Assembly: GCA_036365145.1 (NCBI GenBank)
Contig: JAEOAD010001365.1
Coordinates: 394,501 to 458,500 of the forward strand
DNA from: Orientallactaga sibirica
Taxonomy: Eukaryota; Chordata; Mammalia; Rodentia; Dipodidae
Length of the DNA: 64,000 bases
Direction of reading: 5' to 3'
The position numbers and the translations under genes were made by a program. Below, piece after piece: positions 38,601 to 50,440 of this stretch (positions are counted from its first letter, which is position 1; each line of letters begins with the position of its first letter). The notes below the pieces were generated by a model. The model was not told the DNA's origin. It saw nothing but the letters and a program-made list of their open reading frames with translations, and did not search any database.

Positions 38601-38795
38601 AATAAATAAATAAATAAGGTCTTGGGATATAACATAGAGGTAGAGCACTTGCCTAGCATGTGAAAAGACCCTGGGTTTAATCCCCAGTACTACAAAAATA
38701 AAGAAATAAATATTTTAAAATGAATAATAAGTATTAATATACAGTTATTATTAAATTAAATAAAGCAATATCTGTAATTCTACAAAATTTTAATA
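35611..38795. repeat. Intergenic SINE field between RYR1 and RASGRP4, part 1
   Basis: 35611-35860 is mostly unique. B2-like + at about 35868-36055, 36090-36345 (with a TCTCC run 36239-36300), 36370-36590 and 36608-36820. B2-like - at 36830-37055, 37340-37535, 37728-37930 and 38250-38422. Long B2-variant - 37075-37335. B1 - 37560-37725 and 37945-38065. B1 + 38105-38245. ID-like + 38620-38700. AT-rich unique 38700-38795. Confidence 0.7.
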
Positions 38796-38804
38796 ACATG
38801 CTAT

Positions 38805-39714
38805 ATTAATCAGGGTTCTCTAGAGGAACAGAAGTGAATTGTATTAAAAGGGGGATTTAGCTGGGTGTGGCAGTGCATGCCTTTAATTCCAGCACTTGGG
38901 AGGCGGAGGTAGAAGGATTGCTGAGAACTCAAGGCCACCCTGAGACTACATAGTGACTTTCAGGTCAGCCTGAGCTAGAGTGAAACCCTACCTCGAAAAA
39001 AAAAAGGGGGGATTTAGGGGGGCTGGAGAGATGGCTTAGTGGTTAAGCACTTGCCAGTGAAGTCTAAGGACCCCAGTTTGAGGCTTGATTCCCCAGTACT
39101 CACATAAGCCAGATGCACAAGGTGGTGCATGCATCTGGAGTTCATTTGCAGTGGCTGGAGGCCCTGGCGCGCCCATTCTCTCCCTCCCCCCACCTTTCTG
39201 TGTTGCTCTCAAATAAATAAAAATAAGATAAAATAAGGGGGATTTAGGGATGGAGAGATGACTTAGCAGTTAAGGTGTATGCCTGTGAAGCCTAAGGATC
39301 CCGGTTCAATTCTCCAGGTCCCATGTAAGCAGATGCACATGGAGGCACATGCATCTAGAGTTTGTTTGCAGTGGCTAGAGGCCCTGGCATGCCCATTCTC
39401 ACTCTCTTTCTCTAATAAATAAAATAAAATATTTTAAAAATTAAAAAAGGGAGGGATTTAGCCAGGCATGGTAGCACACGCCTCTAATCCCAGCACTCAG
39501 GAGGCAGAGGTAATAGGATCACTGTGAGTTCAAGGCCGCTTGAGACCACAAAATGAATTTCAGGTCAACCTGGGCTAGAGTGAAACCCTACCTCAAAAAA
39601 AGGACGGGGCGGGAGAGATGGCTTAGCGGTTAAGGTGTTTGCCTGCAAAGCCAAAGGACCTCGGTTCAATTCCCCAGGACCCACGTAAGCCAGATGCACA
39701 AGGTGGCACATGCG

Positions 39715-39745
<31 letters not shown>

Positions 39746-40276
39746 TTCTCTCTCATAAAAATAAATAAAAAATATTTTTTAAAAAGGGGGGGATTTATTG
39801 GATTAGTTTTCAACACTCCAACAATAGCAGTTGCAGGCCCAGGAATCAAGAAACCTGGTAGCTGCTCAGTCCACGTGGCTGGATGCTTCAGCAGTCCCAA
39901 TTCAGCACTAAAGGCCTAGCTTTCTCGAGAGCGGTTGGTCTTCAGTCCATGCTGGTCTTCAGTCCACCATGGAAGGCTGAAGAAACTTGGTTCCAATACT
40001 AACGAAGGATAGCTGGAAGGAAAGATGCATGGGCCAGTGAAGCCCTCGCCAGCAAGCAGCACTGGCAGCCAGGTGGGAGTAAGGGATTCTTTTCACCCAG
40101 AGCTTCCTTAGATAAAGCCCCACTCCTGGAGGGCTGCCCACTCTGGAGGAAGGGCTCACTGGGGAGGAAGGACTTCCTCCTTTAGTTAATCCTTCCTGGA
40201 AGCAACCTGAGAGACCCAACCAAGAGGAATGTCTGTGGATTTCTAATCTGATCAAATTTCAGAATTTAACCATCAC
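38805..40276. mobile_element. Old interspersed repeat with 9-bp flanking duplication and nested SINEs
   Basis: It starts ATTAATCAGGGTTCTCTAGA (38805) and ends TTTAACCATCAC (40276). The word ACATGCTAT flanks it on both sides (38796-38804 and 40277-40285), a convincing target-site duplication. The start resembles a rodent repeat I associate with hAT-type non-autonomous elements (URR1-like), but that name is uncertain. The inner part 38861-39785 consists of later SINE insertions. Confidence 0.55.
38861..39785 (+). mobile_element. Five SINEs stacked at one target word
   Basis: B1 (about 38861-39005), B2-like (39018-39236), B2-like (39248-39448), B1 (39461-39600) and B2-like (39607-39785), all sense. 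The target word GGGGGATTTA(G) is repeated between them at 38850-38860, 39006-39017, 39237-39247, 39449-39461 and 39786-39797. The last B2-like copy sits in the A-tail of the preceding B1 without its own copy of the word. Confidence 0.75.
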
Positions 40277-40289
40277 ACATGCTATTCAA

Positions 40290-43200
40290 TGTATAATGGA
40301 TTGCTAGAGATTGGATTGTTAAGCATTGCTGTTAATACAGTTGTATTAAACAGCACATAAATTTGTATTGTTATTAAATTATATAATTTAATAATGCAAT
40401 ATAATGCATATGTATATAAATATACATTTAGACTGATATAATAATATAGTACAATATAATTTTGTGTTGTTTTTGTACATTATATAGCATATAATTGTAT
40501 TTAAATATTATTCTATATACAGTGTAAATTTGTTCTGTCATCATGAATTATATCATAAGATATTAATAGTTTTTCTTATTTCTGTCAATCATCATCATGT
40601 GCTTTGAAACTGTTCCCATGTTGCTCTGTGGACATCTGGTAAATAGCTATAGTGGCTTTGTAGGACTTCTTGGTGACTAGCTCCTTTGGCTTATCCACTC
40701 AACTCTCTGGGCTACCTCTAGCTCCTATAAATGCATTTGCACATGTCCCCTGTGTTAATTTTGAAAGTAGATGTGGAAATATCTAGAAGGACAAATCTTT
40801 TGGCTTGTCTGTGAGAGAGATTCCAGAGAGGTTAAATTGAGATAAGACCTGCCTGAATATGGGTTGGCACCATCCCATGTGCTGGGGTACTGGAGAGAGG
40901 ACAGAATAAAAAAGGAGAAAATGAGCCAGGTGTGGTGGTGCATGCCTTTAATGCCAACACTCTGGAGGCAGTGGTAGGGAGGATCACTGTGAGTTTGAGG
41001 CCAGCCTGAGACTACACAGTGAATTCCAGGTCAACCTGGCCTAGAGTGAGACTCTACCTCAAAAAAACAAAAACACAAAAAAAGGGCTGGAGAGATGGCT
41101 TAGCGGTTAAGGCGCCTGCCTCCTAAACCTAAGAACGCTGGTTCCAATCTCCAGCTGTTCCAATCTCCAGGTCCCACGTTTAGCCAGATGCAGTGACTCA
41201 AGGTCGCAATGCCGCACTTGACCACAAGGAGACGCATGCATCTGGATTTCGTTTGCAGCAGCTGAGAGACTGCTGGCGCGCCCATCTCTATCTGTCTTCC
41301 TCTCCCTCTCTCTCTGTCTCTCTCTGTGTATCTCTCAAAACAAAAAAACCCACAGAAAAAGAGGGGTGGGGTGAGAAAGTGGACTGAGCAATAGCATTCA
41401 TCTCTCTCTGGTTCTAACTGTAGGTATCATGTGATCAGCTACCTCTGTTCCTGCCACCACTCCTTCCCATTGTAGACCATATCCCCTGAGAGTCAGCCAA
41501 AATAAACCTTTCCTTCCTAAATTACTTTTGTCAGGTATTTTGCCATAGTAATGAGAAAAGTAACTCATACATCGCCTTATGGAGCTGAGGGACACTATTT
41601 TGGTATGTACCCCCAGGAAGTAATTGCTAGGTGACATGTACACAATCTAAGTACCTCTGTCAGTGTGTGAAAATTTGGATCCCCACATCCAAATCTCTAC
41701 TTGAAATTTTCCAACCTCTCTTCCTTCCTTCCCTTCCTTCCTTCCTTCCTTCCTTCCTTCCTTCCTTCCTTCCTTCCCTTTCTTTCTCCTCCTCCTCCTT
41801 CTCCTTCTGCTTCTTTTTCTTCTTCTTGTTCTTGTTCTTGTTCTTCTTCTTCTTCCTCTTTTTGTTGTTGTTGTTGTTATTTTGAGGCAGGGTATTGCTC
41901 TTGCCCTGACTGACCTGAAACTCACTCCGTAGCCCAGGCTGGCCTCAAACTCATGTAGATCCTACCTCAGCCTCTCTATTAAAGGTGTAAGGCATGAGCC
42001 ACCATGCCTGGCTGATGGCTGTCATTTTTTCTTTCTGAATTCCAGGTGTGTATATGCATGTTAGCAAACAAACATGTGACATATGTGTGTGGATACATGG
42101 GCATATATGTGCATGTGGAGGGCAGAGGACAAACTCAGGTATCATTTCCCAGGAATGCCATCCATCTCTTTTTGAGACAAGATCTCTCATTAGCCTAAAA
42201 TGAACCAATTAAGCTAGACTAGTTATCCAGTGAACCCAAAGGATTCTATTTCTGCCATCTCAGTTCTAGGATCACGGGAACATGCCACCACACCCAGAAA
42301 TTTCATGTGAGTACAGAGGATCCAAGTCAGGTTCTTCTGCTTTCTGCTTGTGAGTCAAGCACTTTACTGACTGAGCCATCTCTCCATCCCCTTCAGTGAT
42401 TTCTTTTTTGGGGGTTTTGTTTTTTTCAATTTTTTTTATTATTTATTTATTTGAGAGTGACAGACCGAGAGAAAGAGGCAGATAGAGAATGGATGCGCCA
42501 GGACCTCTAGCCACTGCAAACGAACTCCAGATGCATGCACCACCTTGTGCATCTGGCTTACATGGGTCCTGGGAATCGAGCCTGGAACTGGGGTCCTTAG
42601 GCTTCACAGGCAAGCACTTAACTGCTAGACCATCTCTCCAGGCCCCAAATATTTTTTTAAATACATCATTTTTCTGCTTTGCCGGTTTTGCAGTTCACTC
42701 AAAAGTCCCTTTCCTTTGTGGTCATCAGTGTTACAGATAACCATCCAAGGGCCTCAAAGGCTGAGTGTTAGATATGTACAAGAGGATTTTATGGCTCCCC
42801 AGGGCCTAAGACACTCACAAACTGCAGGCTGAGCTCAGCTGAGAACAGGAGCTGCAGGAAATCAGCTAACAAAGAGACAAGCAAGGTATGGTGGTATGCG
42901 CCTATAATCCCAGCCCTTGAGAAGTAAAGGCAGGAGGATCAAGAGTTCAAAGCTAGACTGGGCTACAGGAGACCTTGCCTCAGAGAGAGAGGAGGGAGTC
43001 TGACGGCTGGGAAGGGAGCTCAGTTGGTGGACTACTTGCCTAGCACACACAAAACCCTGAGGTTTACTTTGGTGTGTGTTTGTTTGGGTGTGTTTGTTTG
43101 TTTGTTTGTTTGTTTGGATTTTCGAGGTGGGGTCTCACTCTAGCCCAGGCTAACCTGGAATTCACTATGTAATCTCAGACTGGCCTCAAACTCATGGCGA

Positions 43201-44945
43201 TCCTCTTACCTTTGCCTCCCAAATGCTGGGATTAAAGACATGTGCCACCAAACCCATCTGAAAACCCTGAGTTTAAAGCCGGGCGGGGTGGCACACACCT
43301 TTAATCCCAGCACTCAGGAGACAGAGGTAGCAGGATCACCATGAATTCGAAGGCACCCTGAAACTACATAGTGAATTCCAGGTCAGTCTGGGCTAGAGAG
43401 AGACCCTACCTCAAAAAACAAATAATAATAATAATAATAATTTTTAAAGAAAAAAAAGAGGGAAAGAGGGGCTGGAGAGATGGCTTAGCAGTTAAGCGCT
43501 TGCCTGTGAAGCCTAAGGACCCCGGTTTGAGGCTCAATTCCCCAGTGACCATGTAAGCCAGATACACAAGGTGGTGCATGCATTTGGAGTTCATTTGTAG
43601 TGGCTGGAGGCCCTGGTGCACCCATTCTCTCTCTCTCTTTCTCTCTTTCCCTCTTTCTCTGTCTATCTGTTGCTCTCAAATAAATAAATAAAAATAAACA
43701 ACAACAAAAAAGAGGGAAAGAGAAACCAGGCATGGTGGCACACACCTTTAATCCCTGCACTCAGGAGGCAGAGGTAAGAGAATTGCTGTGAGTTTGAGGC
43801 CACCCTGAGACTACATAGTAAATTCCAGGTCAGCCTGGGCTACAGTGAGATCTTACCTCAATAAACCAAAAGAAAGAAACAAGAAAAAAAGGAGGGAAAG
43901 AGAATTTGAAGATCATAGAATCACAGGAGCACTAATTAAAACAAACTGTGAGAGAAAGAAGGGCAAAGAGCCAAGAAGAGAGGGGGGAATCTCAAACTAC
44001 AGTGCTTCATTTGATGGGGGAAAAAAACTGAAGTAATTGGGCTACTGGCCTGTGTAAATGTTCTGGAATGGAAGGGGTATCCTCCAAGCCAGCCTAGGAA
44101 GTAGGGCATGGTAGTGCATGCCTGAACTTCTAGCATTGGGGAGGCTGAGGCAGGAAAATTGCTATGAGTTTGATGGTAGTCTGACTTCCAGGCCAGCATG
44201 AGCTACACACTATGAGACCCTGTTCTATTAAAAACAAAATTAGAGCTGGGCATAGTGGCACATGCCCTTAATTCCAGCACTCGGGAAGCGGAGGTAGGAG
44301 GATCACTGTGAGTTCAAGGCTACCCTGAGACTACATAGTGAATTCCAGATCATCTTGGACTACAGTGAGACTTTACCTTGAAAAAACAAAAAAACAAAAA
44401 ATTAGGACCATGGGGACTGGAGAGATGGCTCAGTGATAAAGGCACTTGCCTGCAAAGCTTAAGGACCTGGGTTCAATTCCCCAGTACCCATGTAAAGCCA
44501 GATTCACAAGGTGCCTCTGGAGTTCATTTGCAGTGGCTAGAGGCTCTGGAACACCTATTTATTCTCTCTCTCTCCCTACCTCTTTCTCTCTCAAATAAAT
44601 GAATAGAATTTTTTAAAAATAGGACCAAAAGAAACAAATGAAATAAGATGGGTGTGGTGGCGCACACCTTTAATCCCAACATTCAGGAGGCAGAAGTAGG
44701 AGGATCACTGTGAGTTCAAGCCCCCTCTGAGACTACGTAGTGAATTCCAGGTCAGCCTGAGCTAGAGCGAAACTCTACCTCAAAAAAAAAAAAAACCTCA
44801 GGGTGGAAAGGCCTAAGTGAGGTCAGGGGAAGAGACTGAATAAAGGTATGGTGTGGGGGAGAGGGTTAATCAAAATCTAAGAAGGTATGAATAAGTCATA
44901 TGGAAACCTACTTTTTTGGACAATGGGGCATCCAGAAGCCATAGG
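40290..44945. repeat. Intergenic region, part 2: AT-rich DNA and SINEs
   Basis: 40290-40570 is very AT-rich and 40570-40920 unique. B1 + about 40925-41080; long B2-variant + 41085-41340; ancient repeat tail 41440-41570; B1 - 41883-42010; B4-like 42030-42390; B2-like - 42410-42645; B1 + 42880-42990; B1 - 43110-43260; B1 + 43278-43440; B2-like + 43469-43700; B1 + 43727-43880, 44095-44230 (old), 44243-44395; B2-like + 44410-44615; B1 + 44645-44790. Confidence 0.65.
41717..41880 (+). repeat. Pyrimidine microsatellite (TTCC)n-(CTT/TTG)n
   Basis: (TTCC)n at about 41717-41778 passes into CTCCTT, TTCTTG and (GTT)n up to 41880, where a reverse B1 begins. Confidence 0.9.
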
Positions 44946-44949
44946 TTGT

Positions 44950-45935
44950 CAGTAGAAAATTTTTAGTGCTAGGGATGGATTACCTTCCAGTAAGTTGTTG
45001 GCCAGTGAGGTTCCTGATGACCCCAAAACATTACAGGCCATTGCCGAGGCTCTTGGTTTCCCACCAGGAATAGATGGTAAGACCCTATTACTAAAGATTC
45101 CACTTGCTGGAGCTGAGCTGAAAACCTCCTCCCTGTAGACCAGCTGACAGAAAGCTGGAAAAAGCTATGCTGCATGCAGCTCCATGGGAGAGAGAGAAGT
45201 CATCAGTGGAGATAAACAATGGTGGACACTGCAAGCCTTAAGTTGGACCAACCAGGACAAATGAGCCAATGAGTGCAATAGTGGCATGTGTGTTATGGGG
45301 GAAACCAACCACTATCTAATTGGGCTGCAGGCCCGCTCCACAGGAGGGAATACATGCCTGACACTGCAAACCTATGACGGGGGAAGTCATGAGCCCTAGG
45401 GGTGTAATACCTGCTGGTGTCTGGCTAAATGCATATATTATGCTCACCAAACTGCCCAGTAAGCACTTTTCTTAATGTTCATATCCATGTATTAATGCTA
45501 CTCTCACTTTTAGTTAGAGAAGCTTCTCTTTTCAGATGGTGGTGACCTCTAGGATGACTCAAAAGGCACCATGGTGCTGAGAAGTGACAGAGGAGTGCTC
45601 AGCACTGACACATCTCTACCACACCTTCCAAGGCTCAGGATCCATTGCAGAAGAGGTGGTGGGAAGAATGTAAGAGCCAAATGAAGGATAGGACTCCTTG
45701 CAATGCACTCTTCCAGACACAAACTGGCCTGGATATCTGTGACCTCACAGTGCTTGGCACTACCTACAGAAGACCAGTATAATAGGAGGAAAAGATGATC
45801 ACATCAAAGTAAAAGACAGATTGAATGAAAGGGGGAGGGGATATGATGGAGAGTGGAGTCGTGAAGGGGAAAGTTGGGGGCAATTTTTCATGGTTTATTG
45901 TTTATAATTATGGGAGTTATCAATAATAAAAAAGA
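44950..45935 (+). mobile_element. L1-like 3' end, copy 2 (intergenic)
   Basis: Same family and orientation as 30430-31140 and longer at its 5' side (about 44950-45246, with the words AAAGATTCCACTTGCTGG and GCTATGCTGCATGCAGCTCC). It ends at ATCAATAATAAAAAAG. The two copies differ at many positions, so they are old independent insertions rather than a recent duplication. Confidence 0.6.
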
Positions 45936-46400
45936 AACAGATGAAATGTACTAAGTATTATTTATGTTGTCTGTGTTTTCATTCAAACTTTTGTACTTTA
46001 TAGAAATACAGACTTTTCATCCAAGCACGGTGGCCTATATCTGTAATCCCAGTAGACAGGGGGCCAGGGGCAAAAGGATCAAGGTTAGCCTTAAATACTT
46101 GAGTGACAGGTCAGTCTGAGCTACATGAGATCCTGTCTCAGAAAAACTAAAACCAAAACCAAAAGACTTCTTTTTATTATTATTATTTTCTTTCTTTCTT
46201 TCTTTGAGAGAAAGAAAGAGGCAGAGAGAGAGAGAGAATGGGTGCACCAGGGCCTCCAGCCACTGCAAACAAACTCCAGATGCATGCACCTCCTTGTGCA
46301 TCTGGTTTACGTGGGTCCTGGAGAATCAAACTGGGATCCTTTGGCTTGGCAGGTAAATGCCTTAACCACTAAGCCATCTCTCCAGCCCAAAAGACTTCTT
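45936..46400. repeat. Intergenic region, part 3: old B1 and reverse B2-like SINE
   Basis: Diverged sense B1 at about 46020-46150 and B2-like - at 46165-46390. The words AAAGACTTCTTTTT flank the latter (46163-46175 and 46390-46403), a target-site duplication. Confidence 0.7.
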
Positions 46401-46409
46401 TTTAATGAC

Positions 46410-46731
46410 ACTATAAAGCTGCTTTTATTTAAGTGCCAGTGGTGGGTCTCAAAATGGGGCCATAGTAGAGAGCCAGCTGTACCAGAGAGTGGGGGTGGGG
46501 GCAGCACCGGAAACCTCAGCCTGTGGGGATCCCCATGAGCAGGGAGGGGAGCCTTTGGTCTCTCCCCAACCTCTTCCTTCCCCTTAGCCTGGGGAGGGTG
46601 GGGAGGGACAGTTCCTCTTTCCTTCCGAAGAACCCAGCTCCCAAGGGGCTTGCAAGTGGGTGCATTTCAGGGGTGGGGGAAGAGGGAGAAGCTAGGCACA
46701 CTCCTGACAGGACCCCTGCCTCTCAGGAAGC
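46410..46731 (+). promoter_or_regulatory. RASGRP4: RASGRP4 promoter / 5' UTR region
   Basis: A SINE-free, GC-rich stretch precedes the RASGRP4 ATG. It has G-rich tracts (46487-46502, 46592-46608) and purine/pyrimidine-rich ETS-like words, and no evident TATA box. This composition suits a TATA-less haematopoietic promoter. The start site is not visible by eye. Confidence 0.5.
46609..46620 (-). promoter_or_regulatory. PU.1-like ETS site upstream of RASGRP4
   Basis: The minus strand reads AAAGAGGAACTG, one base off the classical PU.1 form AAAGAGGAAGTG, 112 bp before the ATG. RASGRP4 is expressed in mast cells and myeloid cells, where PU.1 is a master regulator. Motif match is seen; function is inferred. 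Confidence 0.4.
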
Positions 46732-46754
46732 ATGAACAGAAAAGACAGCAACAG
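46732..46754 (+). CDS. RASGRP4: RASGRP4 coding exon 1 with start codon (23 nt)
   Basis: ATGAACAGAAAAGACAGCAA encodes MNRKDSN and ends AG|GTGAGA inside an Arg codon. Human begins MNRKDSKRKSHQEC, mouse MNRKDIKRKSHQEC. The join to exon 2 gives MNRKDSNRKCHQEC. It is too short for any ORF finder; I located it from the known N-terminus plus the donor site. Confidence 0.9.
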
Positions 46755-48269
46755 GTGAGAAGACCCTCCCCAAGTAGACCTAGGGTAGCCAAAGCCCTGG
46801 GGCCTCTGGCTGCAGGAAGGTTGGGGTGATGATTGTGTTGGGGGTGGACTATCCCGCTCTTGCAGGGTTGGGCTCCAGGAGGGTCAGGGGATAAGAAGAT
46901 TTCAGTAAGCTGAGCACCTGAGCTTCTGTCCCTAGAGTTTAAACTGCCCTGTCCCTCCCAGCTCTGATACCATCCCCAGCTGATGTCTCTGTCCTGTTTG
47001 TTGTCTTTATGACTCCCCATCAAAACCACCCCTTAGCCGGGCGAGGGGGTGCACACCTTTAATCCCAGCACTGGGAGGCAGAGGTAGGCAGAGCCACCCT
47101 GAGAATACAGGGTGAATTCCAGGTCAGCCTGGGCTAGAGTGAGACCCTACTTTAAAAAAACTCCCTAGACTGGAAACTCCAGGCTCTTGCAGGGCCATGT
47201 CCCAAGAGGGAAATGTGTGATGTAAGGTGAGTTGGCTCCCCTGCCTCTTAAGCCACTTCTGGCTATTCTAGACATTACAGGGGGCTGCCAGTAAACAGGT
47301 GAGGCCAGGTGGCTGCCTGAGCCAGCAGGTTCTGAAATGGGCCTCTATCTTCTGGTGTGCTGGGATATTAAAGGCGTGTGCCACCACGCCTGGCAGAATC
47401 TGTTTTTGTTTTGTTTTGTTTTGGTTTGGTTTGGTTTGGTTTGGTTTGGTTTGGTTTGGTTTTTCGAGGTAGGGTCTCACTCTGGCCCAGGCTGACCTGG
47501 AATTAACTATGTAGTCTCAGGGTGGCCTCGAACTCTCGCGATCCTCCTATCTGTGCCTCCCAAGTGCTGGGATTAAAGGCGTGCGCCACCACGCCCGGCC
47601 AGAATCTGTTTTATATAGAGTCCCCAGACAATGCTGTTGAAACTATAGTTGAGGATCACTGATCTTTAGATGACTCAGCCTTGTGCCTGCTTCTTGGTCA
47701 GGGCTATTATTTAACAACATTCAGTACCCACATATGGAGACCACAAAATATGCCAGGGGACATGACAGTACCTTTGTTTTAGAGTGACCCCGTTTGTGCG
47801 TTCACCCCTGCTGCAAGCCTGGCTGCTTTGCTTCCCCTATCTCTGTTCATTTGTTCTTGAGATGAGTTCTTCCTCTGTCATCTGGGTTGGCTTTGACCCT
47901 TCAATCTTCCTGTCTCAACCTCCCAAATAGCTGGGACTACATGTCTGCACCACCATGCCCAGCTTTCCCCCATCCCTTTTTCACTCTGCACTTCAAGTTC
48001 AGTTTCCCCACCTCTGGGTCACTTACCAGGCTGGGAATATCAAGTAATCAAGTCTTAACACCTTTGAGGAGCAAGGATTACTAAATCCTGGGGAAAGTTC
48101 AAAGATAACTCTCTCTCTTTCTCTCTTTTTTCAAGGTAGGGTCTCACTGTAGCCCATGCTGAACTGGAATTCACTCTGTAGTCTCAGGGTAGCTAGGAAC
48201 TCACAGCGATCCTCCTACCTCTGCCTCCCAAGTGCTAGGATTAAAGGCGAGCACCACAATGCCCAGCTT

Positions 48270-48342
48270 GTTTTATTTTATTTTATTTTATTTTATTTTA
48301 TTTTATTTTATTTTATTTTATTTTATTTTATTTTATTTTATT
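48270..48342 (+). repeat. (TTTTA)n microsatellite
   Basis: About fourteen near-perfect TTTTA units at the boundary between a reverse B1 and a reverse B2-like SINE (the A-tail of the latter on the minus strand). Confidence 0.95.
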
Positions 48343-50038
48343 TGAGAGAGAGAGAGAAAGCGTCAGAGAGAGAGAGAGAGAGAGAGAGATTGGGCGTGCC
48401 AGGGCCTCCAGCCACTGCAAACGAACTCCAAATGTATGCGCCCCCTTGTACATCTGGCTTATGTGGATCCTGGAGAGTCAAACGGATCCTTTGGCTTTGC
48501 AAGCAAATGCCTTAACCACTAAGCAATCTCTCCAGCCCTTGTTTTTATTTTTAAATGTGTGTGTGTGTGGTGCATGCTTGTGTATATGCTCCTATGAAGG
48601 CCCTAGTGGAATGTCAGGTGTTCAGCTCCGTCGATCTTGTACCTGGTCTTGTTCTGGGTCTTGCTTTGAGCTAGAATGTTTGACTGTCCTCCTCTCCTTC
48701 CCGCCTCTATCTCCTCTGTTCCCCTGCACGACTGAGGTTGCAGCTGTTTTGCATGGGATTTAAGGATCTGAACTCTGGCAGTCTCGGGCACCATCAGGAC
48801 TTCATGCTTGCACAGGACAAGCGCTTCAACGCTGAGCCATTTCTCCAACCCAGCTCTCGTTTTTCATATGAGGAGACTGAGGACCAAAGAAATTGAGTGA
48901 CTGATAATAAGGCACACCATAGAAATTTCTCTTTTTTAAAATGATTATTTTTTGTTCATTTGTATTTATTTATTTGAGAGCGACAGACAGAGAGAAAGAG
49001 GCAGAGAGAGAGAGAGAGAGAGAGAGGGAGAAAGGGTGCACCAGGGCCTCCAGCCACTATAAACAAACTCCAGATGCATGCGCCACCTTGTGCATCTGGC
49101 TTATGTGGGTACTGGGGAATTGAGCTTAGGCTTCACAGGCAAGTGCTTTACCACTAAGCCATTTCTCCAGCCCCACAATAGAAATTTCTCAAATGCAGTT
49201 TTGTCTTACTCTTAAATCTGGAATCTTCCCCTTCCCTCCATCCTTCCCTTCCTCCTCCCACCATCCCTGTCTGTCCATTATCATCTTTCTCTACCTGGAA
49301 CAGGAGTCTGGGGAGGCATTAGACAGAGAGAGGGTTATTTTTAGACTTTCCCTGAAACTGCTATAACCCCAGGGACCCCAGCTAGCTCTAAGAAGCCTTA
49401 GAGAGGCTCTGGTACTTCTTCTCTGGGGTCCAAACTGGAAACTCAGGCTGGAGGATAAGACTCTTTTTGAGTATGCAAAGTGCTAGCTTGAATGAGGAGG
49501 TGTGCTACCTTACAGAGGCTAAGCTGGGAAGAAGGGGAGAAATGGACTTCTGAAGCCTGCAAATGTGAATCTATCTGTTCCTCAAGGACTGGGCCAAGGA
49601 GACACCACTGACGGACACCCCAGAGGTGTCTGAGTGGGACTGAAGGCTAACGCTCCTGTATGTCCCCCTGGGGAATACAGGAGTTGATCCTAGGGATCTT
49701 TCCCCTTGTTTTGTTTGTTTTTGTTTGTTTGTTTTTCAAGGTAGGGTCTCACTCTGGCCTAGGCTGACTTGGAATTAACTATGTAGTCTCAGGGTGGCCT
49801 CGAACTCATGGCAATCCTCCTACTTCTGCCTCCCGAGTGCTGGGATTAAAGGCATCCTCTTGGTTTATTGAATTCCAGGAGTCTGCAGCAGGAAGTCTCC
49901 TCCATGGTGCTTTAGGGCTGTGTTGTCAAGAGTTGTTTGAGGGGAAGGGGGAACAAGAGGGGTACTGGGGGCAGACAAGATAGTGTATGTTTTCTTTCAT
50001 ATGTAGAATATAGACTTAACTATATGTGTATACACATA

Positions 50039-50204
50039 TATACATACATACATACATACATACATACATACATACATACATGTAAAATGAAAGCAGAAGG
50101 GGACTATTTGGGAGAAGGTGAGGGACAAAAGAGAGAGAGGAAGGCATATGAGGAGGGTAATGGAGGGAGGGGCAAACGAACAAGGTACAATGATATATAC
50201 TGAC

Positions 50205-50242
<38 letters not shown>
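50039..50242 (+). repeat. (TACA)n and (TG)n microsatellites
   Basis: (TACA)n covers about 50039-50080 and (TG)n about 50213-50242, with purine-rich unique DNA between. Confidence 0.95.
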
Positions 50243-50244
<2 letters not shown>

Positions 50245-50426
50245 TAATGAAACCTATTATTTTGTACATTAGCTTTAAAAAGTAATTTTAAAAAGGCATT
50301 TGAGGGCTGGAGAGATGGCTTAGCGTAAGCCTAAGAACGCTGGTTCCAATCTCCAGCGGTTCCAATCTCCAGGTCCCACGTTTAGCCAGATGCAAAAGTG
50401 ACGCAAGGGCGCAATGCCGCACTTGA

Positions 50427-50440
50427 CCACAAGGGGGCAC
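50427..50440 (+). promoter_or_regulatory. CTCF-like motif in SINE copy 1
   Basis: CCACAAGGGGGCAC, one base off the CTCF core CCASNAGGGGGCGC. Carried by the long B2-variant at 50305-50565. Confidence 0.35.

Noticed and set aside
46125..46538. 137-residue plus-strand open frame near the RASGRP4 promoter
   Set aside because: Most of it is a translated reverse B2-like SINE, seen in the same form at many other places in the window.
50039..50080. (TACA)n array considered as a CRISPR-like repeat array
   Set aside because: A plain 4-bp microsatellite with no spacers, in mammalian DNA.
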